64,000 nucleotides of DNA. Source: Cymbidium sinense. Lineage: Eukaryota > Streptophyta > Magnoliopsida > Asparagales > Orchidaceae. Below the pieces are notes generated by a model. The model searched no databases and had not been told where the DNA came from. It saw nothing but the letters and a program-made list of their open reading frames with translations. How positions within the stretch are numbered: position 1 is the stretch's first letter; each line of letters begins with the position of its first letter. Positions 12,801 through 26,420 of the stretch are shown piece by piece. A program made the position numbers and the translations under genes. The stretch covers positions 61,602,266 through 61,666,265 of the forward strand of contig CM038222.1 of assembly GCA_021442155.1 (NCBI GenBank), written 5' to 3'.

Positions 12801-13316
12801 TGATCTTTTCAAGATGTCCTTTAACAACAAATGAGTTTCTTCATTAAGAAAAATACGAAAGTATACAAATGTTTCAGCTTTTTACCCACAAATATCAAGA
12901 ATCTGTTGAGGCTTGACAATCAGCTATATAACCAACAAGTCATAATCAAGGTGTTCATTTGACATCGTGGTGTGATTGCCTGCTTAATTGTAAAACTTCC
13001 ACCTGAAAAGGCTTTCTTTAAACCTTGAACCAGACGGAAGGTCAACAATTGTATAAGCCAAATTGTGAGCTTGGGTTTGCCTTCAAAAAACTCCACATGA
13101 ATCGAAGACAAGTTCATCCAGAAACTGTTCATTGGAATGAAATTGGAGAAAACTGTCAACAAAATTATAAAAACCATCATCAATGACAAAACAAGAATAA
13201 TAAACATGGAAAAACATATGTTCTTTTGACTAATGAAGTAAGCTCAGTGTTCTATAAGAAAATTATGAACCAAAATAAGAAAGAAAGAATCACTACCTTT
13301 ATCAACAAATAACACT

Positions 13317-13637
<321 letters not shown>

Positions 13638-14898
13638 TCAATGCTCACATAGATACAAAATAGATTAAAATGCACAACATCATGATCACCACGCTAACCA
13701 ACTCTTCAGAGCTAGCTTTATCAAAGCTTCTTCTCCATTCATTCTCATTTAATACTACATAAGGTGAAAATTCTAGTTTACTACTATCTTTTCTAGTAAT
13801 TCATTTATTTCCCATCTTTCCACATTCAATATATCAGTCTTGTCAATGCATCTTTTAGCCTCTATTATAAATGTCTAAATCACATAAATCTATTTTTCAA
13901 AAATCATATCCTCAATAAATGCTAGCCCCTTCACTCTCTGGTGTAACAAGTTCCCACTATCGAAGATAAATATTATACATCATTGCCAAACGTCATTAAC
14001 AAACAAGCTAAGTATGATAAAAATGATAATGCTAAAAAAGATGTGATAGAACAAGGAGATGCTGTGAGATAATGAGAATGTTTCTTACATACAAGTATCA
14101 ATATGTCTTAAGCTTATATGTATCATTTTGCTTTTCTCATGGACATGATGTTCTTTAACTTTATTAGTTCACGTATCTTGAGTATTGCACTTCCAATATG
14201 TCATTATCATTTGCGCTAAGGTTGTCTTTAGGAATGTAGTTGGGCTTAATAAAATATATTATTTTCAATTTTTAAATATTGAACAATGAATAAAGGAAAG
14301 GTTTTCATTTTGCATGACTTTGAAAAATAAAAGAAAACCTCGTACATTGCTTTGGTGTATATTAAGAAAGTGCCTAAAAGGCAAACAAAGTATAAAATTG
14401 AGTGTTTTACGTGGCATGCTTAAGAAATAAATTATTGCTATAAAAGGTGTTTAGAAAAATTATACCAAAAAAGCTCATGATTAAAAAATTGATATAATGC
14501 ATAGACAGCACGTTGGGGAAAAAAAATGCATAGTTAAGGAGACCACAATTTTTTAGTCTCAAATAAACAAAAGAATAAAATCAGAAAGAATCGAAGTCAA
14601 TAATTAAGCAGCAGCTAGGAAACCATTTTGGCAAGATCTATATGTAGGCGTTAGTTGAGGAGATTTTAAAACTCCCATTATAAATATGATACTTTCATAG
14701 GTTAAATGTATCATACAACAACCTCAATAACTTGCATTGCACAAAGTAAACTGACATTTATAAGCATTTGGCATTGGAACTGAAAGGTACTCTACCAAGA
14801 AAAAGCAATCAGCTAACCACATATACTTTCAAGGATGTGACTACATATATGAAATGCGTGCGTTCCAAAAAATTCAAGTAAATAAATTTAGCAATTAA

Positions 14899-15181
14899 GA
14901 GTGTATTTGGGATAGTTTTCTGACTCCTTTGCTTTTTCAGAAAGCAATGTAGTTTCGTTTGACTACTAACTTTTTGGTTGCTTTCAGAAAATTATGGTGA
15001 AAAAATTATTTTGAGAACCAGAGTTGTTAGAGTGTGGTCACTGTCAAAGAATTATTGTTTGAATTTTTCAAAAAGAAAAATATTTGTAACATACACAACA
15101 GTTTTTTCAAAAAGCTGTTTTCTCCACAGCAACTTTACAACCAGCTTTTCAAAAAAAAGTATAACTGTCCCAAACAAACCC
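14899..15181. mobile_element. Tourist-like (PIF/Harbinger) MITE, 283 bp
   Basis: Tips are GAGTGTATTTGGGATAG at the left and CTGTCCCAAACAAACCC at the right, a 17-bp imperfect terminal inverted repeat. TAA flanks both sides (14896-14898 and 15182-15184), the classic Harbinger target duplication. The interior shares the words GAGAACCAGAGTTGTTAGA and GTGTGGTC with the element at 22300, in reverse orientation. Non-coding; it sits in the WDR5B intron. Confidence 0.75.
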
Positions 15182-15692
15182 TAAGAGAATAACTAAAAAA
15201 ATGCATGAAAGTTAAATGTGGAATTTGAATAATAGATAATACAACTAATTTAAATTATATGTGCAATACATCGATTGAACATAGAATTGAGATCACATGT
15301 TCTGACCAACAAAGAATATTTTTTAATGAAACTTTGGTTTGATACTTTTAGCAAGTTAATGTTCTTTTGTATGTGCGATTTAGCCAACCTCCTTTTCTCA
15401 AGTTATTACATGATACTTTATATAAAAAAAATAAAAAACACCTAGGATCATCATTGTTCATGATTTGATCCTTTGGAGTGATTTTGCATGAATCACACTG
15501 AATGTTTTGATAAGAGTCCAATGATTGATATTCAGTTTTATACTTTATAACAACATTAGTATCTCCAAAAGATGTTTGCCATCATCAAAAATTGAATAAG
15601 CTTTCTGGCTCATGGAGATCAACAATATTCCACTTCTTGATAATAGCAAACATACATTACTAATCCATAAAATGTGGGGGTTGAGTAAGTAA

Positions 15693-15704
15693 AAAGCTTC
15701 CTCT
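15693..15704 (+). repeat. Target-site duplication of RTE LINE, left copy
   Basis: AAAGCTTCCTCT, identical to 18662-18673. Confidence 0.88.
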
Positions 15705-18661
15705 ACAACAACAACAACAACAAACCTTTATCCCACTAAGTGGGTCGGTATATGAATCCTTCGTCTCCATTGTGTCCTATTATGTGTCAAATTCTCATTT
15801 AATTCAAGATACTAAGGTCATTTTTTATACACCTTAAGTCTTTTAGGTCTACTCTACCTTTCTTAACATAAAGACAAATCTAATGTATCTACTCTCCTGG
15901 TGGTCAGCGTAGACGCTTTTATGTGGTCAAACCATCTAAGGCAACTCTCTCTTTTATCTCCGGACTCCAACTTTTTCTCGAACAAACTCATTTTGCATTT
16001 TATCTCTAAGAATAAAGCCACTCATCCACTGAGCATCCTCATCTCGTAAACTTAACTTAGTCTTATGCTTCTCTTTCTTTTATTGGCCAACATTCCCATA
16101 AGTCATTGCGGTCTTACCATCTTATAAAATTTTCTTAAGTTTAAGTGAAACTTTTCTATCACACAAATTTGAATTCTTCAAACCATCCAACTTGAATTCT
16201 ACTAATAACATCTCCATCTATCATTTTGAACAATGAGCCTAAATATATGAATCACTCACTCTTATTAATGACTTGTTCACCTAATGTCACAACTACCACT
16301 AAACAACTATAATTACACTCCATGTATTCAATTTTAGATCTACTTAAAGCGAACACCTTTAGACTCTAATGTTGACCTCCATAATTCAAGTTCTATTGGA
16401 CTCCCTCTAGTCTTATCAACAAGAAGAATGTCATCGAAAAAAGCATACACCAAGGTACATCTTCTTGTAAATGCCTGCTAAGAACATAACATAACTAAAG
16501 CAAAAGATAAAGGCTTAAAGGCGATCCTTGATGTAATCCAATTGAAATGGGAAAATATTTTGTCAATCCTCCTTGTGTTTGGACACAAGTAACAATATAC
16601 ATATCCTTAATGACTTGAATATAACCAATATTAACTCTTTACGTTACAGAACTCTCCAAAGAACATCTCTTGAAACTTTATCATAAGCTTTCTCTAAATC
16701 AATAAATATCATATGTAAATCCTCCTTACTTTCTCTATACTTCACCATCAAACCTCTTAACAAATGTATAACATCCATAGCAGATCTACCTGGCATGAAA
16801 CCAAACTGATTATGAGAAACTTTTCATATACTATGCTTTCGATTACTCTCTCCCGTAATTTTAATGTATGATACATTACCTTAATTTTCTATAATTTGCA
16901 CACTCTTGTGCATCACCTTTATTCTTAAATATATGAACCAACAAACTCTTTATCCACTCATCTGACATCTTTTTAGTCTTTAAAATAACATTGAAAAGAT
17001 TTGTAAGCCAAGAAATTCCTTGATCTCCTAAACATTTCCACACTTCTATTGGAATATCATCAAGTCATACTGCTTTCCCACATTTCATTTTATTTAAAGC
17101 TTCTCTAACTGATTTACTAATAATGACAAAAAATAAAATTCTTTTGTTGTTTAGTATTAAGATTGCTAAAATCAATCGTATTCGATCCTTCATGAAAAGT
17201 TTATCAAAATATCTCATCCACCTATTTTCAATAATATCCTTTTAAGACTTTATTATCTTCATCTTTAATACACCTCACTTAAACTGGTTTTACTTCTCTT
17301 TTTTCTTAACTTATACATACATTTTTCACCTTCTTTGATCTAATCTATCAGTATAAATCACTAAAAGTAAGTTTTTCAGATCATATATCGCTTTCTTAAT
17401 CTCTACAGATCACTTTATATCTTTCCCAATTCTCCAAGCTTTTACATCTAAACTAAATTTTATAACAACTTTATTTCTTATCTTTTCAGACACTGACTCA
17501 CCACCAACTATTTTTATTAAAGAAGTTTTTCCTTTGATTCTTCAAGACATTTTAGAACTGCTTAATTTCACTTCTTTTTTTCCAATATATTGGTTTTTTT
17601 ATGAACATCCCAAATTCTAAGCTCTGCTCTTAAAATATTTTATTTTTTTAAGTTTGTCATCTAATCCTGGATAATAATTTGATTTATTTTTCCTCTTACA
17701 ATCTTTCATCTTAAAATCTAAAACTAACAATCAAGACTTAAACTTTCACTTGAATAACCTTACAATCTTTACAATCTAAACGATCTATATTTCATTAGAA
17801 AATAATCAATATGTTTTACTAAATCCATTTTATAAATGTTATGTCTCTTTTTCTTAAATAAAATATTAACAACTACAAAATCATAAGGCAAAATTTAATA
17901 TAGTCCTACCTTCTTCATTAGTCACTCCAAATCCATAACCACCATGAACACTTTTAAAATATTCTACCACTTTACCAACAAGTCCATTTAAATCTCCTCC
18001 AATAAATACTTTTTCTTCAAGAGCTAACTTTTGTATTAATCCCTTTAATTCATTCCAAAAATTTTCTTTTAAGCTTACATCCAAACCTACTTGAAGCATA
18101 AACACTTATAACATTGATAATCTTACAACAATAAATCTTTAAAACTATAATTCTATCTCCACATCTATTAATATTTATAACATTATCCTTCAAACTTTTA
18201 TCTATAATCACACCTACACCATTTTTAGTTCGACTTCTACCTGAATACCAAAGTTTACAACCTAAACTATCAATCTCCTTGGCCTTCTCCCCAAACCATT
18301 TAGTTTCTTGAACACATAAAATATTTATTTTTCTATGAACCACAATATCTATTAATTCCATTAATTTACCTGTAAGAGTATCTATATTCCAAGATCCTAA
18401 CATAATTCTAGTTTCATGGACTAACTTTTTTGCCCGTGATCTGCCCATAATGTGGAACCTCGCTTATTTAACACGCACTGGCCATGCAACGCGACATTTT
18501 TTTCATCATTCAAGTCATACTGGCCGCTTCTGGACTCAGCATTAACACAATGATTTAAAGGATTCATGTCATGATTATTTTACAAGCTTTATCTTTGGTT
18601 GTACCTATCGCAACCCTCCACTTTTCACATCCGGACTTGGGACCGCAATGGTAGTTAGTAC
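15705..18661 (-). mobile_element. Full-length RTE-clade LINE (minus strand), coding region decayed
   Basis: About 2.96 kb, bounded by identical 12-bp duplications. Read on the minus strand it starts with a 5' untranslated region (about 18661-18450) and an apurinic-type endonuclease (18448-17881, in two frames) with GSWNIDTLTGK, ILCVQETKW and NGVGVIIDKSLKD. A reverse transcriptase follows, with [16 protein letters not shown] and [15 protein letters not shown] (16800-16680) and a catalytic CMLFFDDILL (about 16460-16425). The C-terminal part has the basic domain typical of plant RTE, and the 3' tail is (TTG)n in sense. Stops and frameshifts make it non-functional. RTE elements insert by target-primed reverse transcription. 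It lies in the WDR5B intron in the sense direction. Confidence 0.9.
17881..18448 (-). pseudogene. RTE LINE endonuclease domain, frameshifted
   Basis: Two overlapping frames (18448-18050 and 18105-17881) together cover the N-terminal endonuclease. Visible signatures are MLGSWNIDTLTGKLMELID, VQETKWFGEKAKEID (containing the conserved QETK glutamate), NGVGVIIDK, IISVY-like INVISVYA, and GGDLNGLVGK, the family's GDxN metal-site motif. The C-terminal GYGFGVTNEEGRTILNFA is also typical. A frameshift near 18080 and a stop at 17881 break it. Confidence 0.85.
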
Positions 18662-18673
18662 AAAGCTTCCTCT
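18662..18673 (+). repeat. Target-site duplication of RTE LINE, right copy
   Basis: AAAGCTTCCTCT, identical to 15693-15704; this fixes both borders of the LINE. Confidence 0.88.
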
Positions 18674-19871
18674 CAATACATATAATCATTAAAAGTTGTA
18701 AATTAGATATATATTTTAATTAAAAGAAAACTATATTTAAAAGACAAATTATTGCATACATGATATCCTCCATAACAATATTACAAGATTAAACTAAAAC
18801 AATAAGCAAAACAAAACAACTATAAACATAAAGAACTACAAATATTTTTCTTTTATATATCTTAAAAGGGTGAGGAGAATAATCTAGAAAGTGTCTGATG
18901 GTGGTGATGAAATCCTTGATGTGGGGTTCATAGGCCAATGCTCACAGTTGTAAGTAGAAATTGCTCCCAAAGCAAAGTAAAATAATTCACATATTGATCT
19001 CTCATCTTTTTTGATGCACTTGGACTTGTAGTTGAGTAAAGTGTTTGATCCAAGAGTCATTTTGAGTAATTGTTCCTTTGTTCGTGGTAGGACACATAAT
19101 GTGAAGAGTCACTCCTACATAAGTTTCCTCCCTGTCAAATTGTTCTTCTTTGGCATGTTGTGGCTTTGGCAACTATCATATAGAGAATGAAAGTTTCGAT
19201 CGATGAAGCCATTGGCAACCATCATATATATCATGAAAAGTGCCACGAATGAAGAGGACAATCAAAGAACAAAGACTCCAAAATACCAAGCCAAAACCTT
19301 CAAAAGCACAACAAACTCTAAAAAAAATATTTAGAGCATACTATCAACTCATATTAAAAAAAAACAACCTCATATGTATGTTTAATAGAAAAGAAAGCAC
19401 CAAAAATAAAACTCCAATTAAAAAAGAGACTCAAACTACTAAAATAAAAGAAGTATTTGAGATTGTTAATCTTAATGCATACATTTTATGTTTTAAAATT
19501 ATTAGAGTTTGAAATTTGCATCATAAAATATCCACAATACTTTCTCACCATATTATTTTTGAGGTACATCTTCATGTTAAAAACATAATTTTAGTAAATA
19601 TATTCACATTTATGCTGTACTTTTTTTTGTGGGATATATTCAACATATTTAAACCTATATCACTTATCTATCACTTGATCATCTAGCAAAATTTAATAAT
19701 TATTAATAGCATGTCCACTATATTTGCATATAATATACTCAACATTTGCTTTGCAAATTTTACCTTATCTTCTTAAAAGTTTCAATTTTTCCTAACTTTA
19801 CAATGTCAACATAGATATCACCAACCAGAATAACATAATGTAAAATAGCATGCACCAAAGTACCTCATTTA

Positions 19872-20139
19872 GGGTCGATTTGGGACAACCGCATATATGA
19901 AAAAACAATGGTGAAGATTAGTCGTTGTTTGAAAAAAGCTGGTAAAACACTTTTAGTTTATTTTACAAAAGTCAAACCACATCTTTCTGACCGCAACCAC
20001 AGGAAGCCAAATTAGGTTGGAAAAAATATCTTTCCTACTGCAGATTCTTTAAAACGCAACTAAAACACAGTCAAAACGTAGCATCCCAAATGACATTGTG
20101 GTACAGGTGATCGCACACCATTGTCACCTCAAACAGGCC
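19872..20139. mobile_element. Tourist-like MITE, 268 bp
   Basis: Starts GGGTCGATTTGGGACAAC and ends ACCTCAAACAGGCC, imperfect inverted tips of the GGNNTGTTTGGG type. TTA flanks both sides (19869-19871 and 20140-20142). Non-coding; second MITE in the WDR5B intron. Confidence 0.6.
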
Positions 20140-20775
20140 TTAATTTTCTTTAACCCTCTACAGTCAACGCAAGGTGTGGTTGGCTTAATGTGCTAATCCT
20201 TATTGCCATCATATTGAGATTTAAAACTTTGAAGACTTCTTCTAAAATTAGAAAATGCCTAAATTGTTTCAACAATTTCCTAAGCATAAAAAATTAAAAT
20301 GTTTTTATATCAAGTCTTCCCACCAATATCTAAGCACTAAATTTTAATTTACAAATCATTTTGCTAGTGTAGGTCAGGCCACAAACTTGAGACTTCAGTT
20401 CAAGTCCATTTGAGGCTTGGATCAAGTCAAGCTCATACTCAATAAATAAAACAAGCCAGATAAACACAAATAAAGACATAGTTCAAACCATACAAGGAAT
20501 TTAATGTGATATGTAGCGTATAAATGGATAAAAAATACTGAGATAATTCTATCATTTTCATACCGTTAATGTTCATTGTAAGGCCTGAAATTTAAGATTA
20601 AAACGTTAGGCTTAAAATTTCTTGTACACCGCATTCCTCAGCACCTAATCCAAACAGTCAAAATGTAACTGTAATTATGGGTATTGGAGCAGCTTAAATT
20701 GAGTCGTTGAAAACAAACATTGCGTACTGGAACTGCTACATTCAAAAATATACAGCACTTAAAAACCGCACATAC

Positions 20776-21453
20776 CAGGGTACTGTCCAATGTGGAGATA
20801 AGTATAAACTTTCCATTAGGTGAGAATTTAGCAAAAGAAACCGCTGGTCCACCCTTATCATCGATCAAAACCTTGAGGCAAGTCCCCTTATCCGCATCCC
20901 AAATCTTGCAAGTCCCATCATGACTTCCAGACACAATAAGCGATCCATCCCTATTGAAATGCGCACATGTCACCGGTAAATCGTGCGCCTCTATTTCTCT
21001 CACACACCGTCCCGTCTTCACATCCCAGAGCCGAATCGTCTGATCAAAGGATCCCGAGACGATCAGATTCGACTGGGGATTAAAGTTGACGCAGAAAACG
21101 AAGGAGGAGTGGCCGCGGAGGACCTTGACGCATTCGAAGGTTGGGGATCGGACGTCCCAGATGCGGAGAGTGCGGTCATCAGATGCTGAGCAGACGTAGT
21201 GGGAATCGGAGGACCAAGCGAGATCGGAGATACCCTCGGAGTGGCCGGAGAGGGTGGCGAGGAGGGAAAGGGACGAGGAAGACCAGATGATAACCGTTTT
21301 GTCGAGGGAAGCGGAGGCGAGCAGCCTGCCGTCGTTGGAGAATTTGACGCAGGAGACGGCGCGTTTGTGGGCTGTTAGAGTTCGGGCCAGGCGATAGGGG
21401 CGGAATGGCGGCGGCGTTGCACCGCCAGCGCTGGAGCCCACGGCGTTCGACAT
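20776..21453 (-). CDS. WDR5B: WDR5B-type WD40 protein, exon 1 (N-terminus and five WD repeats)
   Basis: The ATG at 21453 opens 226 codons up to the donor GTATGT (GT at 20775-20774). After a Gly/Pro-rich tail the protein has [13 protein letters not shown], then WD blades ending IIWS (about residue 58), LRIWD (100), IRLWD (144) and CKIWD (186), and the start of the fifth-sixth blade with [19 protein letters not shown]5 proteins are the scaffold of COMPASS-like histone H3 lysine-4 methyltransferases in the nucleus and bind the WIN motif of the SET-domain enzyme and an RbBP5-like subunit. The ATG 90 bases upstream (21543) adds residues not typical of the family, so the MSNAV start was preferred. 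Exon 1 is GC-rich compared with its surroundings. Confidence 0.93.
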
Positions 21454-23080
21454 GGAGGTCGTGGTGGCCTTGGACTCGGCTTTTACTCGAAGGTGGTTTA
21501 GAACGGGGAGACAAATCAGAACCGAAGTGTAACGCGGCTGCAATTCTTTTATGCAAATTTACATAGATACTAAACAATTTTTACACATTTAAAATATTTA
21601 ATACTTCGATTTTGATATTTATAAATATAATATTTTTTTAAAAAATACTTTTAATTTAAAAAAAATTTAATAATAATGTTATTTTTATATAATATTTAAA
21701 TTTTATATATTTTTATATAAATATTAAATTTTAAATATTAGATATATAAATATATAAGAATATGTATATAAATATATCATTTTTAATGAGTATTTAATAT
21801 GTTATATATTTTTATGGATTTATTATTAGAATTTATATATATAAAGACAAATATGGAACTTATTGGAGAAAAATAATTTTATTGAATATTAATCTGAATA
21901 TTATAAATATTTTTTAAAAATATGTAATAATTTTTATAATTATTACTCATTAATAGATTTAGTTGGAAAAAGTAATTTTTTTAAAAAATAGAAAAATAAT
22001 AACCAAATAAAAACATATTAAAAATAAGATTCAAATATGACTTTAATACATTCTAAAGAGGCAAGGAATAGTCTCTTCAATGTTCTGTCAAGCTCAATAT
22101 TAGATTTTCATCAATATGATCTAATTTATATTATTAGATATAAATATTAAAAGAATCTTACTTATGCCTACTAAAAGCCTTCATTAAGCCAATTTTTTTC
22201 AATTGAACTTCATTATCTTTGTCTTCTTACTCTACTAAATGAAGAAATCTTAGATAATAGAAGGATGAAAGCTATAGAAAAGTCAATTTTGTAGAGTAAG
22301 AGTCGTTTGGGACAAATTTTCAAAAAAAGTTGATCAGAAAACTTAAAGAAAATAACTCTTGAAAAGTTATATGTTACAAAATATTTTCTTTTAAAAAAAA
22401 TTAAAAATAGTTTTCTTACAATCGCCACAATCTAACAACTCTGATTCTCAAAATAGTTTTTTCACCATAAAACTTTCTAAAAAATAAAAGCTTATATAAA
22501 ATGTTTTAATTTACTTTTTGAAAACAAAGAACTAAAACTATTTAAAATGCACCCCAAGTTGAAATTATGCAAGATAAAAATATTTTAGAATAATAAAAAT
22601 ATATAAAAATATAATAATGGACAGCTAAAACTTTTTTTGATAGAAGGATGACTCTGCTTTAATTAAAAGTTACATTACACTTATCTCATTTAATGAAATA
22701 AATAATTTATTTTTTATTAATTAATTGCATAATATGTCTATATTAAAATAAAGTTGATAGTTATAAAATTAATTTTAATTAAATTTAAATCAATATATTT
22801 TGACCCAAATATTTTTATAACTCGATAACATTTTAAAACAAGAAAATGATTTATTTTCTTAAAACAAGGTGTGCAATTTTTTTGTTCTAAAAAAAACATA
22901 GATTTTGCTTCTAATCCATAATATTTAAATGCTTTATATTTTTTTCTGACCGATCTATATACAAACTATATAATTTTTATATATTTATATATCTAATATC
23001 TAAATTTTAAATTTTAATGTATATAGAGTTTTATCATCTCAATTACATAAATAAATAAATCTCATATATATATATATATA
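21454..23080. other. WDR5B upstream region and AT-rich spacer
   Basis: The first hundred bases should contain the 5' leader and promoter of WDR5B (minus strand), but no clear TATA box could be singled out in the AT-rich sequence. The rest contains one MITE (22300-22554) and ends in a TA repeat that is the insertion point of LTR element A1. No gene was seen. Confidence 0.5.
22300..22554. mobile_element. Tourist-like MITE, related to 14899-15181 in reverse orientation
   Basis: Starts GAGTCGTTTGGGACA after TAA (22297-22299) and ends near TTTAAAATGCACCC. The interior reads, in reverse complement, GAGAATCAGAGTTGTTAGA and TGTGGCGATTGTAAG, matching the interior of the element in the WDR5B intron. 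The right-hand duplication is CAA instead of TAA, so that border is approximate. Confidence 0.55.
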
Positions 23081-24240
23081 TGGCAGAGAAAATTCCAATC
23101 GAATTTGATGTCAAAAGAATCTGATTCTCAATCAAGACTAATCACGTTCATTATCAATCCTCTAAACATAGAGCTTCAAATAAACGAAGGCCTTGACGCA
23201 TATTTAAGCCTCAAGATCTTTATTGACTTCATTTGAGCATTCAAACACACAAAATACATCGGATGATCGGAATCATCATGCGGGAGTGGTTTGATTTTGT
23301 AATGATCGTAAATATCACTCTTCAATTTATAAATAAATCTTCATTCTTCAAATATGTAATAAAGAGAAGAAAGCTCTTTGAAAATCCTCCAAGAATAATC
23401 GTTACCACTAACTCTGCTGACACCTCCGTTCCAACCATCGCCACCTCCGCTGACCGCAACCATCGCTGTTGCCGCTGGCACCACCACCGGCTCTGCGCTC
23501 ACCGCCACTGGCTCTCATACCACGCCGGTATTACTGATTTCATTACGTTAACCATCGGATCTCACCGACATCGACGCGCCATGTTAAAATTGCCGCGGTT
23601 CTGCTGACCAATTATCGCTGGCTATTACTGACGGTCTCACCGGTAACTCATCCGGTCTTTACTGCGTCGCCAGCAATCACCGTGCCGGCTCCGCTGACAT
23701 CATTCCGGCTATTACGGCATTACCATCAATCCATTATCGCTAGCTATCCCAATCGACACTAACGTAAATCAAACCACTTCCGCCGCTGGGTTCAATACTA
23801 CCATCACTGCCATTTCGGCCACCACTAATTATCATTGTTAAAACCACCGCTCTGTTCATCATTGTCAACCACTGCCGCCACCGCTAACAACTATCGCCGC
23901 GATCGGCCGACATCGCCGATATCACCATCACCATCACCGTTGCCGCTAACCTTGCTTACCATCATCTACTACCATCGCAAATTGACACTCTAACCATAGA
24001 TATATGATGTTCTCGATTTTGGGATTCATTGTCGCCTCTTCATATACAATTATGTAATCGTTATCGGGAAAATTTTATACTCAAATGATATAAAAGATTT
24101 TAATTGCCAGCCCTGATTTTTTCCTCTTTCGAGATTTTTCACACAAAAAATTCTAGCTTATTAATTATACAAACATCTCACGGAATTAATAAAGCTAAGG
24201 AGTAAATTTTACCCACCGTAACCGATGAAGCACAAACACA
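23081..24240 (+). repeat. A1 5' LTR
   Basis: Begins TGGCAGAGAAAATTCC and ends near GAAGCACAAACACA. Landmarks shared with the other A-type LTRs, in order: TTGATGTCAAAAG, TCTGATTCTCAATC, a block with ACATAGAG, CATTTGAGCATTCAAACAC, GAAAATCCTCCAAGAATAAT, an about 450-base block of ACC/GCC/ATC triplets (23410-23980), ATATATGATGTT, TTATCGGGAAAATTTT and a 3' part with TTTTTCCTCTTTCGAGA. The sequence after it, CAACCGTCTGG, resembles the primer-binding-site region of A2. Confidence 0.6.
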
Positions 24241-24575
24241 ACCGTCTGGAAATCGATTTCCATTATTTCATCTTATATGGACCAAGTTTCCCAACAAGAT
24301 CAAAACCACCATCGAGATGGAGTATGCTTTTAAGAGCGAAGAATGAAGATTCATCAAACTCGCATTTTGTCAAAGGACAACTCTTAATCTCAAAAGATCT
24401 CCATGTTAATATGTTAAGCATCTAATCGATTATCCCAAGAAACAAGTCAAAGTAGAGGATATTTCAAATATCGAAGAGATATAAAAATTATGATTTTCCA
24501 ATCATACTCATAAAAAAGACTGGTTAAGGAGCAACTCTACAACCACAAACCGGATGTTTGATTTGACCTCTTCCA

Positions 24576-25600
24576 TAGTTAACGCCATCGGCAAAGACTT
24601 AACAAACAACCTTGATATGTCAAAACTCACACATGTTAACGCCATCGAAAGCGATCACAACAAACAACCCTGAGGTCAAAACTTAGCACCTACTACACAG
24701 CAATATCATCGAAAATATTCTCGACAAACAACCTGGATGTCAAAATCCTCAATTGATAATTCGACCTCTTCCATACAGTTAACGCCATCGGGTAACACTC
24801 AACAAACAACCTTGATAAAAATCCTCGGATTCAATCCAACCTCTTCCACACAGGTTAACGTAATCGAGTAATACTCTAACAAACAACCTCGGATAGGTCA
24901 AAAATCCTCAGCGGATCCAATTCAACCACTTCCATATAGGTTAACGTCATCGGGTAATACTCTAACAAATAACCTCGAATTGGTCAAAAATCCTCAGCGG
25001 ATTCAATTCGACATCTTCCATACAGGTTAATGTCATCAAGTAACATTTTGACAAATAACCTCGATAGTCAAAATCCTCGGATTCAATTGACCTTCCATGT
25101 TAACATCATCAAGTAACATTCTAACAAGCAACCTCAGATAGGTCAAAAATTCTCAGCAGACTCAATTCAACCTCTTCCATACAAGTTAATGTTATCGGGT
25201 AACACCTTGACAAATAACCTCGGATAGGTCAAAAATCCTCAGTGGATTTGATTCTACCCCTTCTATATAGATTAACGTCATCAAGTAACACTTTGACAAA
25301 CAACCTCGGATAGTCAAAATCTTCTGATTGATTGATCTTCTATACATATTAATGTCATCAAGTAATATTTGACAAACAACCCGGATGGGTAAAAATTCTC
25401 AACGATTTGAATCTACCCTTCCATGTGTTAACGCCATCAAGTAACACTTTGACAAACAAATCGGATGGGTCAAAATCGCCAGATGATTTGACATATTCTA
25501 TGCGTTAATGTCATAACACTTGACAAATAACCCTGGCAAAATCCTCGGATTTGATTTTATCCTTCCATGCAAGTTAACGACATCAAGTAACATCATGTAG
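24576..25600 (+). repeat. Tandem array of an about 80-bp unit inside A1
   Basis: About twelve diverged copies. Each has GTTAACGTCATCGGGTAAC, ACTCTAACAAACAACCTCGG, ATAGGTCAAAAATCCTCAG, CGGATTCAATTCAACCTC and TTCCATACAG, in that order. Many copies have CG replaced by CA or TG (for example ATCAAGTAACATTTTGAC for ATCGGGTAACACTCGAC). The same unit recurs in A2 and in element B. Confidence 0.85.
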
Positions 25601-26420
25601 AATGATACTCTGAAATTATTTATCAGACTTTCTGAGTTGCTCGAACGATGGTTCCTAATTGACGTTTCCCTGCCATTTTGGCAGTTGTCAATTGTTAAAC
25701 CATCCATTGAAGTTTCAAGAAATCCAATTTCCTACAAGAAGAAGTAGGAACTACAGGCCATGATCCCCAACCCGTCGATCCAACGGGACAGTTGACGCTC
25801 TTCGAGGGAAAACCGAGCTCGCCAGATGAACTACGGCCTTGATCGCCTCAACAACCTTCTTGAGAAGAGGAACACTAGAGCATATGAGATTTGTGTCTTC
25901 CCTCCCTAGGGTTTTATAGACTCTAAGTGAAAAGGTAAAAAATTAAAGAAAATAAAAAAATCAAAACCACTAAAATAGTTGAAAATGGACAAAATAAAAA
26001 CCTTCACCACAAGAACTAGGGCTGCACCAGACTCTCGCACACCCGCCATCCCAACCAGCAAGACAACTCGCTGACTACATCCGCTCGTAATCTCGCTTCG
26101 CGACAAGCCGACGCTCATGGCCGGACACTGCACTGACCACGCGAACTCAGACCCGCTGCCCTCAGCGCTGCCCACACAACGCCATATGACATGCACCCAG
26201 CGCCTGGAAGGGATGGGCCCATAACCAAATCTTAGTTTGCATACAATACACATCCGCTCCTCTACACCGCTTCCGATCATAATCTTGTGCCCCATAAAGA
26301 TCTACTCTCAAAATATATAATAATTCACAAATTTCATTGAAGAATTTATTATTTTCAAGTATTTGACATATATATTTTTGATGATTAAGATAATGTCATC
26401 CAAAAAATAAGAACCGAGCA

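Larger units (their letters stand above)
5560..13316. other. Long intergenic stretch without a recognised gene
   Basis: Only a CT repeat (6002-6083), a short AAGCT repeat (about 7592-7614), a probable MITE (6638-6814) and three close copies of a word containing TTTCAACTTGCACACT (about 9508-9568) stand out. Open frames here are short, AT-biased and lack family signatures. The frame at 9257-9514 (+) is lysine-rich but unrecognised. The stretch 12360-12600 is less AT-rich, but no splice-consistent coding was seen. The part just below 13317 should be the 3' untranslated region of WDR5B. Confidence 0.5.

Noticed and set aside
12920..13207. 95-codon minus-strand frame downstream of WDR5B
   Set aside because: It lies just after the WDR5B stop codon and is best read as 3' untranslated sequence. 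No domain was recognised.
19240..19512. 90-codon lysine-rich frame in the WDR5B intron
   Set aside because: Its composition follows A-rich sequence, and no related protein was recognised.
20983..21189. Plus-strand open frames over WDR5B exon 1
   Set aside because: Antisense shadows of a clear WD40 exon.
24576..25600. CRISPR-like direct repeats
   Set aside because: The whole 80-bp unit repeats, without unique spacers between constant short repeats, and the context is a plant nuclear LTR element.
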